Shown here piece after piece: positions 13,292-25,105 of a stretch of DNA of 64,000 nucleotides. The position numbers were made by a program, and so were the translations under genes. A model generated the notes under the pieces. The model saw only the letters and a list, made by a program, of their open reading frames with translations. It was not told where the DNA came from and ran no database searches. The DNA comes from Marsupella aquatica (taxonomy: Eukaryota; Marchantiophyta), in NCBI GenBank assembly GCA_973895155.1, contig OZ316898.1, positions 20,460,001-20,524,000 on the forward strand. The letters are read 5' to 3'. Within the stretch, counting starts at the first letter, position 1. Each line of letters opens with the position of its first letter.

Positions 13292-16200
13292 CTACTTTCT
13301 TAACAGACAGAGAGAGTGCGCAGGGCAACGAGTTATTTCCACGACTGCAGGAGGATCATCTTCTTCACCGAGAGGTTGTTGCCACGGCTCACCATCCATT
13401 TGCATATAAGCCTCTGATCTGTGATGCTTTCCCTTCAACTCCAGTTTTACTGCTCTTGCCTGAGCCAGTCATAAAAGCATTGACAAGCAAACGAGATGCC
13501 TTAGTGACTTCATCAAACTTATTCTCCTTGTATCCAACCCGATCATATTGCTTTGAGAGAGTAACACTTGCCACGGAGGCAGTCCCCGTCCACTAGCGTG
13601 CCAGATCTAGAAACTCTACTGTAAAATTTAGTTCCATTGTTCTTCTCGAAAAGAGCTGAACATATGTCAGGCTGCTAACACTAGAATCACCATATTATGA
13701 CTTTGTGTTGGCTTTCCAGTCAATTACCTGACCCAGGCGAACAGCGGAGAGCCAGTCCAACAACACAAATGCAGTATGCCAACCATCCCGGAGACCAATG
13801 ATTTCGAGAACACCGTCATCACATTTTGCCTCCACATATCCTTCCTGCCAATTATTACGGAGTAAGTCATGGGTCCAACAACAACTGCAAATATGCCTGT
13901 CCGAAACAAGGCTTTCTTCCTGCGTTGGGAGTCTAGGGCCTGAATGCTAATCACAGACTCCATGTATACTAATAAATGAATCTGCCACTGTAAGATTTAA
14001 ACAATCACATGCAGGAGCCTTCCTTTATTATTGGGGGTCAGTTTCACCTTCTCTCGTCGGCCACTGCTGGGACGACCCCAAGGATTTCTGCCTCCAGCAT
14101 AGCTTTGCAGATTCAAGATGACAATTGCCCTAATACTGATCAGCAGCCCACAACAATGTCAAATCTTAGTCACTCATATGTAAATAAAATGTGTCCGAAG
14201 ATGTGAATTGCGGTAGCCAAGCCTCGCCATGTGAACCTCTATAATGGCACCATATCTGAGCTTTGTGCTCTTGGTTGAACTCCCTGGGACATTCGTGAAA
14301 CATCCAGGTGCGCTTGGACTATTACATTAGTAAGCTTCTTGCAGCACACCCTTGAAACGAGGCCATGGCCGTGAAGAGATTACCCGGGTTGCAGCTTCAA
14401 TTCTTCCCATTGCGCCTCAACCTCATGATTTGGCTTGGTGTAAACTGTTAAGATCTGCTTTAAACCTCTGCCAATCCAGATGTGGGAACGTAAGGATTTC
14501 AAATAAACAGACTGCAAGGACATTCTCAAGTGAGATCATTGCTTCCTCCACCATCGAAACAAACGTCATGCCGGAAAGAATAGACATCGTTTCAGAAAAG
14601 TCCTTACGTCGGATGTTAATTATCGAATTGAAATTTTACCTATGAACAGGAGCTGTGGCGCAGGGTGTGCAAAACCACCCTTGTACGCAACCATAACCTC
14701 CATAAACCACCTGGTGAATGAGTAGAATTCCTCGTCAGAATTGTCAAGGATTGCTTAAACATAAGGTCACCCAAAGTCCAATCAAACCAGATACTCTGAT
14801 CAAAACAAACAAGTCGCAGAAAAATTACAGTCTTGGTTGTGGCTTCATGCACCTGGTTGGCAACAGGGCCACTGGCGAGCCAGGGAGCTTCGTCACGCAA
14901 GTGGTGAAAACCATATGCCACTTGGGCATCCATGCCTGCAACCAGCTGAAAATGTTATTGTTTCTGGTTGTGACAGACCACACGTTCATCCCACAGTATC
15001 TCAGTAGTATGCATGTGAAGACGGTTGGGCTGTAGTGTGAGATAAATCCCCTAAACAGACTCGTAGATTTTATTCAATCAGAGAATGAACACACTTTAAT
15101 TTATTCAATCAAAACCAAATACTTTGAGCAGTTCGAAGACATCGAGTGAATTATTTGTTCCATCCCCATGCACAAAGGACTTCTTTATTTGGAAGTACCA
15201 ATGCTGAAATAATTCCAGAAAGATCCTTCAAAGTACGGAGCTGCCTTCGTTTCTTCCTTTGTACCGCCGGGATTCTGCACACACAATCCGAAGAGGACAC
15301 TTGCACACTTAGATTCTCGCTCAGCAAATATTCTGCCAAAAATAACATACATTGGGTCTGACAGAGCAAGAGTCTTCAAAGTTTCGCAGTAGACTTGCCT
15401 CTAGCGGTATATGATGCTGCGGGTGCATTGCATATGGCAGCTTCAAAGGAGCATCCTGGCGAGTTGGTGCCGGTTTTACTACAAGCCCCCAGCTGTAACA
15501 GCAATTGTGTTACACATACTAAGAAACTGAAAGAATGCAACAAAAGTGACCCAGATTCTTGTAAAAATAGAACCTCAAAACCTCCAGCTCCTTGACTACC
15601 TTTGCTTGTTGCAGAGAAGTAACGAGTGGTATACAACGAACCAAGTATTGCATTTCTGCGTTAAAACTTAACATGAAGATCAAGAAGGTACCTATCGAGC
15701 GTGGCAACCTCAGCGTCAATACACTTCGATAGGCAACGCTTCACAATTCTCCGGTTTATGGCGCTAGTACCACCTCCCTACATCAAATGACTAAAATTAG
15801 ACAAGATTTCATTTCTTTCATTTGGGTGACGTATAATGCTGTAGCTGTGTCAAGACATTACCATTACAAAGACTTCTCCAATCCGCACACTTACCCAGCG
15901 AAAGCTACGGGACAGATCATTTCCTGTGCCCAGTGGAATTACGCCGACAGGAGGAACCTTGAAGCGTTCATTCTGACTTATTTCAGCAATGCATCCTAGG
16001 ACCCAGCCAACAGTCCCGTCTCCTCCTGCAACCTGCCCAAAACAGAATTACTTCCCAGCATCTTTGCTTAGTATCTGATTGGACAATGGTGTCATGCCAC
16101 ACAATTTAACAGGCAAGACGCAAAACCTATCTAGAGAAATCACGGGCTTCACCCAAATAACTGTCCTAAACGATGAAGTACCAGTATCCGAAGGTTGTTC

Positions 16201-17411
16201 CGAGTCTCGAGCGCACATTTGTCCCCGGCATCAGCCTCCTTCTCTAGGAATCCCAGCCCATAACGCAAAACATCTGCTGGCTTGCGTTTGGAGAGATCAA
16301 ACACCTGCCACATGTAACCCGCAATTCTCAAACCACATTTATACAGTTCATCAAGAAGATTGATGGTACGTCTAGTCGAAATCTTGGAAATATACGTTGA
16401 AGTGCGAGAGTTCTTTCTACTCATTTATTTTTCTTTCTTTTCCCTTCTGCTGAGTTAGAGTAAGGGAGCACGAGAAGAATTACAGATTAAAAAGTAGTCG
16501 GCACCAAATTTTGATGAGGCAGAAGGAGAGTACAGAAAGAAGTACAGAAAGTAGAAGGGATAAGGAGAAATTGCCTGCGTCGCCGCGATGAGATCCACGA
16601 GAAGTGCCTCCAGTTGGGGACCAAGACGGCCACCGCTTTTTGAATTGATGAATACCAAGATTGGGCACTCGGAAGCTTTCACATTTTGGATACGGGGACC
16701 GTCATGGTAAACGACACCGGCTGACTCAATGGCCACCACCATCCCTTTTGACAAATAGTGTGGAATCAGCACCTTTTCTTTCAGTTCTTCGTCTTTCACT
16801 CGCCTCGTAGGGAAGCTGCTCAACTTAGGCTTCCTCACCGTGGGCAATGACGTGAGTAGCCCTGGGTTTTCATGAGCTGGATCAGTAGCCTCTCCGGCAT
16901 TTTCTTCAGTAGCTTCAGCAGAAGAAGGGCCGGTCGCTTCCAACTGTTCCTCGATCCCGCCTGAAATGGAGACATTCCGCTGCTCGGCGGGCAATTTCTC
17001 TGCCTCGCTTTCATTCACTTGTCTATCAGACTCCTTTAGTGCCCCCGGTGTGCTCTCAGCCTCTGCTTCCTCTAGCTTGCCTTGGTCTTCCAATGCTTCC
17101 CTGTCGTCCTGGGTACTGGATGAATGAGGGGCCCGTTCCACGATATCACTTGGAGTTGCGTCGTCTGCGACAGGGGTTTTCGTAGAGCCACTAATTTCGA
17201 GGAGCGGATCTGGCTTACCCGTCTCAGGAATCTGCTCCTCCGAACTGACATCTTGGTTCGCAGACGGGGTAGACTCGGATTTCACCTCTTTGGGAGGTGC
17301 AGAATCAAATCCTCCTCCGGACGACGGGAGTGGAGCTTCAGATTTACGATCCGGTTTTCCATCGTACTCGCCAGTGGCCAGGGAATGGAGCGAGTGGGAA
17401 TCGTCCGGCAT
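13292..17411 (-). CDS. DGK: Diacylglycerol kinase, plant C1-less type (12 exons, complete)
   Basis: Phosphorylates diacylglycerol to phosphatidic acid in plant lipid signalling. Twelve exons give a 654-residue frame in consistent phase. Residues 1 to about 235 are an acidic Ser/Glu/Pro-rich, probably disordered extension; the catalytic domain then starts with [13 protein letters not shown], has the ATP-binding GGDGT at about 323-327, [11 protein letters not shown], the accessory-domain motif [33 protein letters not shown], and ends with [11 protein letters not shown]. No C1 zinc fingers or N-terminal membrane anchor are seen, so it resembles plant DGK clusters II/III. An in-frame TAA 13 codons upstream supports this start. 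Exons: 17411-16575, 16304-16182, 16032-15895, 15777-15692, 15492-15399, 15274-15199, 14935-14853, 14710-14640, 14467-14384, 14135-14048, 13844-13728, 13459-13292. Introns 1 and 5 appear to use GC donors. Confidence 0.95.
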
Positions 17412-19440
17412 GATTATTAATGTCGTGGCATTGAACCTAATCTCGGCTTAACGCTGAACTTGCTGCAAAGGTAGTGTGAGTAGAATGTTTCATTCAATAA
17501 GGAGATTTCGTTCCTTCCACGATTATTGAATGTGACTCGAACGTTTCATTCAAGAGGAGATTTCGACAGAGGATGGGTGACTCTTCTCCCAATTCTTGTC
17601 GGAGAAGCCGCTCGGCGATGGCTTCTTGGACTGCTTCGCTTCCCCGCTGTACGACACCACCATAGCGATGCCGCAGTGCCCGTGGCTCGTCTGCCTACAA
17701 CTCTGTCCTATTGCCACCACCTGACCTGGTCCAGGACGGCAAGGCTGCCTTCCAAATTTCGGCTCGGTGGCCGAGCTCAACTAATTCGCACTTCATTGAT
17801 TGTAAAACTCCTCCTCCCTCTAAAATTGCCTCCAACGCACACAGCAAGTAAATCTGCACGAACACAGCAAGTAAATCTGCACGAACACAGCAAAGTTGCT
17901 ACTTTTTACCGTTCTCCTAGCGACATACTCGCATGCTAAAGCAAGAGCTCCAACTGATCGATGCTCTCTCTCTTTCTCTCAAACACACACATGTCAGGTC
18001 ATATGTTGGACTTACATGAAAAAACTAATTCATCGCTTAGCGCAGCTTGTTGGAGATCACAAGAAGGCATTCGAAACGGCAAAAGAAAAACTCCACTTCT
18101 CATCTAGGCGGCCAGTCCGGTGCCCAATCTATGGCCGAAAGGGTTCGAAGCATGCTCCGAACAATGAGCAAAGGCAAGTAATAAATTTGGCAGACTGAAT
18201 TCGACCTCGTGAGCACCTTAAAATGATCAGTGCAAGCTAGAATCCTAAGCCGAGCGACCGACAGTAGCGAAGGAAAATACAGAACGAGCTGTCTCGAGTG
18301 TCACCAAATCTGCTGAAAATGAAAAAAAAAAATAGTAGAAGATGCAAAGCTCTATCGTGCCATTATAGGACTCTACGCACAACTAACTCCACAATAATTG
18401 TAGAATACATTATAACAGACTCAGTGACTCACTCACTCAGATCAGTCGCTCACCAACATGCCTCAAATTATACGGGAAGCAGACCTCATGATTCTTCCCG
18501 GCCGTACGCCGACACCTCACGCTGCTTCCAAACTATTCCGGTATTCCCACTTCCCAGGCCGTCAGGAGCTTCTGGAGTTCATAGAATCGGGCGGGCGGAT
18601 CAAAACGAAGCAGGAGGAGGCTCTCAGAGAGAGTGTCCTGTGTCGTAGGGTCGAGTCGAACGGGTTTCGTCGTTGGACGAAGATCCCTCCTCCTCTCCCA
18701 CTGTTTGTTTCAATCTCAATAATAATGTCTCCCCAGTAGTCCTCGTTCCACCGAATTCTCTTGATCCTTCGCGCTCCCCAACGAATCGAATCAATGGAAT
18801 TGAGGAATTCCAATGAAAGATACCATCCACTTTACCAAAAAGGTGGCCAACTGATCAAACTACAAGTCAAGAAAGGGAACAGTTCAGACAGGACTAAAGA
18901 AACTGACTGGATTCCGTTATCAAAGGGCAACTTTGCGGCTCCAGCAGCGCACAAGACCCTCTCAACGGAAAGCACGGAAGCGATCTGAAAGCTCAGAACA
19001 GAGACAGACAGCGCAGACAAGACAGCCAGATTTGTGATTATGTACAAAGGACGCCATCACACCATCCATCGCAACAGTCCCATCGTAGTAAAGGTTATGG
19101 ACGAGTCGACTTTTCTCGAGAGAGAGCCAAAGAAGAACCTGAGCTCAAAATGGCAAAGTTCTCGGTTCTCAGTTCTCAGCGAGTTCTCGCACATTTACTA
19201 TGAATTGCGAATCATACCAAGGGGTTTGTATCAGTAAGTCATTTACTGGCCTAAATCGAAGGTCCAGGAGTGACCGTACTTAGATCTAACGGTCATAATG
19301 TGACCTTACAAGTGAAGTACAGAGTGTTTTGTAAGAGGAGGCTTCCCGGCTCGCCATAAGTGTCACCTGCCCAAACTACAAAAAGGAACACTATCTCCAA
19401 AAGTTATGTACCATTGGCTCAATCTGCCTAGTGGGCCCCT
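17412..19440. other. Intergenic region upstream of DGK; no gene recognised
   Basis: The DGK promoter and leader should lie in the left part. A 93-codon plus-strand frame at 18458-18739 and an overlapping minus-strand frame at 18562-18813 both avoid stops, but neither resembles a family I know and no flanking exons could be joined, so neither is called as a gene. Confidence 0.5.
17842..17887. repeat. 23-bp perfect tandem repeat, two copies plus a partial third
   Basis: The unit begins cagcaagtaaatctgc and occurs at 17842-17864 and 17865-17887, with a truncated third start (cagcaa) at 17888. The copies are identical, so the duplication is recent. It sits about 430 bp upstream of the DGK start codon. 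Confidence 0.9.
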
Positions 19441-19969
19441 TACTGTGGCCCCTCTGCCCCACTGTATGCAACCAACCTACTACCTACCTGGGCAGGCATG
19501 CCTAAGAGTAGGGTTCCATGCATGTACTCCCCGCCACCCAACCCCCATCTCCAGCAAGGCAGGGAGGTGCTTGGGTTAGCCGGGCCACAATTGCATGGAG
19601 CTATGCAGGCTACTCCTTGGCCCTTGCCTCTCCTGCCCTCCAAATTCCTTACCCCTACGCTTGCATCTTTTAACCCGGGCACAAGTAGGAGCAGCCTCCT
19701 CCACAAGCCCAGCCGCGAGTGTTTGGAGCTTCAAAATGGGATGTCGCCCAACTTCATAGCTCAACGTCTGGAGCTCTTGAGCGCTTGATCAAGCTGCCAC
19801 CCGGATCGCCTTTGCTGAATGTGGTAGATGCCATAGTTAGGCATCCACTTTCTTTGAGGGCCCCAATTGCAGCTGTTGTCCAGCTAATGATGCATTTCTT
19901 TGAGAGTTCCACTTCTTTTCCACTTCACTTTATGGATGATGATGTGCTCACCCAAACAACAGAGACTCT

Positions 19970-21000
19970 CTAGAGCACTCTTGTTTTCTCACATAATGCC
20001 CTCCTTCTAATTTTGCAAGCACTTGGGTTGGTACATGTTTGGGCAAGACAGGTTATTATAGATCAGTGGTTCACTAAGCCCTTTACAGGACAAAGATGAT
20101 GTATTTGGATTGATGAGAGTCCTTGGGAGGATCATTGACACCATTCTCTAAATAAGTCTCTCCTTGGTTTTCTACATAATTATATGAGCTTGTACATGAT
20201 AAAATGATCAGAGACTCTCTTGTTCTATTGCAAATCCTGCCTAACTGACAACTCTTAGTAATGAGGCAAGTTACTCTTCCATTGAGACATTGGCTATTGG
20301 TATACATTCTTGACACCAGGTGAATTGTTTGGAGTTTTGAAGAGTTCTACTAGGAAAGTGACTTAGAAGTTCATTTCCTCTTTATCAAGGAGAGCTGCAC
20401 ATGTCATTCAATGTCCAAACAAGGCAGATATTTTCCATCCTGAACAAGAATTTCAGGACAAATGGGGTTTTCCCAATCAATGCGGAGCTACTGACAAAAC
20501 ACACTTGCCTAAGTATTGAGTTGCCATTTGGTGAGGACTCCAATCAATGCTATGATTGGAAGCACAAGCTCTCAGTCTCCATGCAGGAATTTGTGATCAG
20601 AAATTGAGGTTTTTGTATGTATGTTGTGGGCTGCCAAGAAGCCTTCGGCATACTAGATTAATGAGGATGCATGTCCCAGTTTTATCACCAAGTCACATAA
20701 CACCATACTTGATTGGGTGGGCCTCTATTTTGTTGTCAAGATAGCAAGATGCTGCAAGAGTATATCATTGGGGATGCAAGGTACCCTCTATTTCCTTGTC
20801 TCAGTGTTTCCTTTGCAAAAGGTGTGTTAGAGCAGACTGATCCTCTAACTACAAGTTGTCTAGCTCTAGAATGTGTGTTGAAGCCTTAGCTTGCCTCGAA
20901 TGACTTAAACCAATAAGATTTTCCTGCTGTGTTCTCCATAATCTCATCATAGACAGGACTATGGGGTGCCTTGTCCACCTCACCCACTAGGCTATGTAGA
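19970..21000 (+). pseudogene. Decayed PIF/Harbinger (DDE_Tnp_4-type) transposase
   Basis: Plus-strand translation in shifting frames gives the hallmarks of PIF/Harbinger DDE nucleases. FHPEQEFQDKWGFPNQCGATDKTH (about 20435-20505) includes the first catalytic Asp region, matching family consensus GAIDGTH. GEDSNQCYDWKHKLS follows (about 20530-20575), then a DQKLRFLYVCCGLPRS-like stretch, then YIIGDARYPLFP (about 20762-20797), the second Asp region normally reading GDxGYPL. At least three frameshifts and several stops break the frame. The third acidic residue and terminal inverted repeats could not be found, so the element's limits are open. It is a fossil with no expected activity. Confidence 0.7.
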
Positions 21001-22390
21001 AGTCCTATGTCCCAATAGAATAAATGTACAGAGGCGGACAAGATGCACTAGTAATGGCTTTAATGGACCACTTCCGACCTGACTTCGTATAACAAGGACT
21101 GTTAAGTTGGATAGTGGGTAACTACTTGGATTGTCACCTTTGTTAAGCTTTGAGGCCTTGTAATGTAGTTTATTTTTGTAATGCAACCCTTATGTTTTTC
21201 AGAAAGCCTTTGGGACCATTCCCAAGTCTGAAATTTCACTATTGGATCAGGTGCATGGTTTCTTCTGCCAGATCATGGAGTGTGGTTTGTATTCCCTGGA
21301 TGCTCAAAGGATATGAGTTGCCGGGTTGGTACTTCCTTTCATGCTTGTCACACAAAGTCTGAATGAATGGTCATCACCTCAGTGATTTTTAATTGAAGTA
21401 GAGGGAATATTGACTATCTCTTAGCCCCTGGCTGGACACTTTGGGACCCTGATGTAACCCTCTCACACTCCTGATAGGGTCCCCTGTTGGATCCGTGGGT
21501 ATCATTCCCCATTGTGGGCTATCCTACAATTTTGCACGATTTTTGTCCCCATTTTTGTCCCCGTTTTATGACCAAGTTACATATATACCATTACATAACC
21601 TGTATATAATGGAGATTATAATATAGCATGGTTTCAAGGGGGCAAGAAAAAACTCCCAGAGAATGAAAGTAAAGCCAATCAACATCCACCAAGTTAAATG
21701 GGGACAACAGTGACACCAATGAAAGTGAAAGTCAATCGACATCTACCAAGCTAGATAATAATGTATGAAACCATGGCAAGAATAATTCATATTTTGGCCA
21801 CTGGTGACTTCATTGGAACTTATTGGTGCACCTTCACCTTACTAACGTTTTTATTAACAAAAGTATAATCATTTTTCTACAAAGTAACTATTCTTGTAAG
21901 AGAACCGAGAAATGAAATAGTTACAATTAGGGGACCTTCAATTCACATAAACTGGCCGGAAGTGAGGAGGCCTAAAGCTTTGGCTGTCTGAATGCATTTG
22001 TTCAACTCATACCATTGAGATTTCAGATTGGTTTATGTAATACTAGCCCAATGGTTGTATGTTACACAGTTGTTGTTACAACCATGATTGTTGTTGTTGT
22101 GGAAGTGTTTTCATTGCGCTTGTGTTTTGTGTGAAAATGTTGTTTACAAAAAGTGTCATTGCAGAAGGTGTGTCCAGGGGTGTGTCATTGCAGTTAAAAG
22201 TGCATCATTACAAAAACAAGTTGCCTTGTGGAAAGTTGTTATTGCACAAAAATTTATGTTCTCGAATGGTGTAGAAGTCGATGGAGAAGGTGAGACACAT
22301 GTTTTCTTGTCCAGCCTTATTTTTGAAAGCAGACAACGCCCCCTTTTTAAAAATAAAATAAAATCCTAATACCCATCTTGTCAAAACGAT
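21000..22390. other. Gene-free stretch between the transposase fossil and the SPT6 copy
   Basis: No gene is seen. Related blocks at about 21667-21700 and 21720-21760 share a core resembling aaagtNaatcNacatcNaccaag, so there is a degenerate local duplication. A run at 22080-22110 is rich in ttg triplets. Some of this may be the rest of the PIF/Harbinger element. Confidence 0.4.
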
Positions 22391-23830
22391 TCATCTTGCT
22401 GCTCTGGATCTTGGTCAACATAAGGTCTCACTGAAACCTTGTTCCGCAACTCTTTTGCAGCACTCTGATCCCACCCAGTGCTTGCTTCGTAAGCTTAACA
22501 GCAGCCTCACTTCTTTTTCCATTGCTGGGCGAAGTATTTGCAGCAAAGCATCGTTTAGAATCTGTTTCCTCTGCTCGTCAAACTCTGGCATCAAATTATC
22601 CGTGACATCTGTCTTTGCAAGTCCAATTGTCACTTCAAGTAGCTTTTCGTCTTCAGCATTTTGTAGAAGCAGCCACTGTGCATCGGCAGATTTATCGATG
22701 GGCTTATTCCGAAGCCACTTCACACCAGCACACTGTCTGATGGAATGCATCTATCACTGTGTTTCCCTGCAGAGCACGCTTTGTACTGATAACAGCCTTC
22801 TCTATGTAGACATGGCAAACGTACTCACGGACTGGTGGCTCAGTGCTAATCTCCACAGCGACCATGTGCCTCGCACCTTTCAGAACTGATATTGGATCCC
22901 GAAATTCACTTCCCAGATGCGCGCTTTGCAACCTAGGGGTGCTAACGCGTCATCCTCAACCTCATGCCTCTTGTACATGACTGAAATGTTCTCCCCAAAC
23001 TTTCCAGGGGTCAGTCCAAAATGGCTTGCAACGACACCAAGCCAGCTTTGCGACACACACTGTAGAAAGACCTTCGCTTTGGTCTTTTTATTTGGCCTGG
23101 CTCCACATCAATCTCATCATGGAGGAACTTTGCATCCACATCATGTACTGCCTGTTCTGATTCAGCGTCCCTGAGTGCTTCGAGAATTGACTGAAACAGT
23201 TCCTCTTTTGAATTTGCCTCTACGAGACTCATTAAGTTTGCGCTTCTCGTAGGTTCCTTCAAGGCCAAGTTTGCTCCGACGTAAGGGCAGCCATTTCTTG
23301 TCCCAGTGTTGAACTGCGCATAATGCCTGGAAGATTACGGACACCTCTCGACTTGTCAGGTACACAACCACGTGCGTATGAACTAAAAATATAGGGTGAT
23401 CACCTCAGTAACAGCCAAACACCAATGGAAAGTAGGGCACGGACCTCGTAACGAATTAAATTTGGCCTTCCATCACCACTTGAATCCCCGTGCAGGTCTT
23501 CCGGTTCCAGGGACCGTTCCTTCGTGTACATCGCTATGAAGGGCAGCTCTAGTTTCTCTTCGTGTACTGGACGGAGAACAGAGGCAATTTGTTTCAATAT
23601 TAATATCTTCCTTGTCCACTCGCACAACACTATCGAATCGTGGAAGTTTCCAGAATGCATACTTGCCAAAGGCCGTTCATAAATCCATGAAGCTCCTTTG
23701 GATGCAGTGTCTGCTGGAGGGAATGAACCCACTATCTCCTCCAAAACCTGGAATCTTTCAGGTACGTCAATGTCACAAATTTCTCCGTCACAAATTTCTC
23801 TTCGAGTAAACTAGGCTCGCATTGCTTCTC
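22390..23830 (-). pseudogene. SPT6: Partial, frameshifted copy of transcription elongation factor SPT6
   Basis: Minus-strand translation follows plant SPT6 in order but not in one frame: SLLEEKFVTE and DIDVPERFQ near 23800-23760, IYERP then LPFIAMYTKE near 23540-23510, DKKWLPLRRSK near 23300, ALRDAESEQAVHDVDAKF then KRPKRRSFYSVCRKAGL near 23190-23050, ISVLKGARHMVAVEIS near 22890-22845, VREYVCHVYIEKAVIST, GNTVIDAFHQ, CAGVKWLRNKPI near 22730, AQWLLLQNAEDEKLLEVTI, and SLRSKHW near 22470. Reading frame changes occur near 23770, 23230, 22920, 22740 and 22450. A plausible intron (gtgatc...ttccag, about 23408-23340) remains, so this looks like a duplicated genomic fragment and not a retrocopy. The tandem-SH2 and S1 regions are absent. 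SPT6 itself is a histone chaperone travelling with RNA polymerase II; this copy should make no such protein. Confidence 0.85.
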
Positions 23831-23837
23831 CAGTAAT

Positions 23838-24160
23838 TTACTTGACTTCTTTCTCGTAAATTCATCCTTCGATCCCCTTCGAGATCCACCTCTGCCTTAT
23901 GCGCTTCCAACTCCTGCTGCCGTCTGGTATCCAAGAGCGCCGAGACATCTCCAAAATGTTTTGGGCTTCTTGAAATGCATATTAAGATGTGATTCCGTAC
24001 CTCCGTGCCTTCTACTTTTTCGCTTATTTACTTGACTTCTTTCTCGCAAATTCATCATGATCCCCCCTTCGAGATCCATCTCTGCCTTATGCGCTTCCGA
24101 CTCCTGCTGCCGTCTGGTCCAAGAGCGCCGAGACATCTCCCAAAATGTTTGGGCTTGTTT
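23838..24160. repeat. Imperfect direct duplication of about 130 bp, offset 190 bp
   Basis: Copy A is about 23838-23970 and copy B about 24028-24160. Both run from ttacttgacttctttctcg through gagatccaNctctgcc and ctcctgctgccgtctggt to aaatgtttNgggctt, differing by several substitutions and small indels. Copy A abuts the 5' end of the SPT6 copy. On the minus strand the block has an RRQQ(E)xExHKAEMDLEGG-like frame that I cannot assign. Confidence 0.85.
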
Positions 24161-24181
24161 AAGTGCAAATGATGAGCTTGA

Positions 24182-24330
24182 CTCTCTTCTTTACGTATAC
24201 AATTCTTCTCACCTTGACATTTTTATTTTTTTCAATCTCCCTATCTTATTCTCATCTTTACATTTTTTTTCTTCCAATTTTTCTCATCTCACTTTTTCTC
24301 ACCTCGACAGCTGTCTTCATGTCAACATCT
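24182..24330. repeat. Pyrimidine-rich tract
   Basis: About 150 bases dominated by C and T on the plus strand, with recurrent ttctcatctt, ttctcacctt and atttttt blocks. Low-complexity DNA between two local duplications; no coding interpretation. Confidence 0.7.
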
Positions 24331-24356
24331 TTTCTTCACCTAAGCATAATACGTAG

Positions 24357-24778
24357 TCCTTTTTGTATGGGAGATTATCTAAACACTATCGTGTAATATC
24401 CAATTGTGCTCTTTCTTTCCCATAATTTGCTTACAAATGTCATTTTGGCGGGATTTCTTCTAAACATGATGTGAGCCTAAAGATGTCATTTTCCACACCC
24501 AAGTTCCCAACTTTTTTCATAGCTTGCATATTCCTTGCAATTTAGCTGCCAAACCAATACACTCCTTTTTGTATGGGAGATTATCTAAACACTATAATGT
24601 AATATCCAAATTTCCTCTTTCTTTCCCATAATTTGCTTACAAATGTCATTCTGGCTGGATATTTTCTAAACATGATATGAGCCTAAAGATGTCATTGTGA
24701 ACCTTTTCCACACGGAACTTCCCAATTTTTTTTCATAGCTTGTATATTTCTTGCAATCTAGCTGCCAAACCAATACAC
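24357..24778. repeat. Tandem duplication of a roughly 206-bp unit
   Basis: Two adjacent copies, 24357-24562 and 24563-24778. Each starts tcctttttgtatgggaga and ends gccaaaccaatacac; inner landmarks gcttacaaatgtcatt, gcctaaagatgtcatt and tttcatagcttg occur in the same order. Copy 2 has small insertions. Non-coding; it separates the SPT6 copy from the 3' side of the GT92 gene. Confidence 0.9.
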
Positions 24779-25105
24779 TCAATATCATGTATGACGATCT
24801 CTCTTAATCACAACAACAGGTTCACTCAAGGACAATTATTATCTGCAATATTGTGCAACACACAAGCATTGGGCTAGTACATGCCATAATCTACATTTTG
24901 AGCACTACCCACTGAGGAAGTGAAACCAGAGGCTATAATAAATTCAATCGGAAACAGTTTTTTCCAATACTTCATGCTTGTGAGTAGATTCATGCTGGGG
25001 AGGATGCCCTTCCTAGGCATATCATGGGTGAGAGAACGCACGGGTATTTAGGCTAGTTGCACTTATATGCACGTTGGACTGTGGACCATAAGTGAGAGAC
25101 CTTGG
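24779..25105. other. 3' flank of the GT92 gene
   Basis: No gene seen. The right end should hold the 3' UTR and polyadenylation region of the minus-strand GT92 gene. Confidence 0.4.

Noticed and set aside
16149-16424. 91-codon minus-strand frame as a separate small gene
   Set aside because: It is DGK exon 2 read through its flanking introns.
18458-18813. Overlapping open frames on both strands as a new small gene
   Set aside because: There is no recognisable domain, no supporting exons and no start or splice context; left as unassigned DNA.
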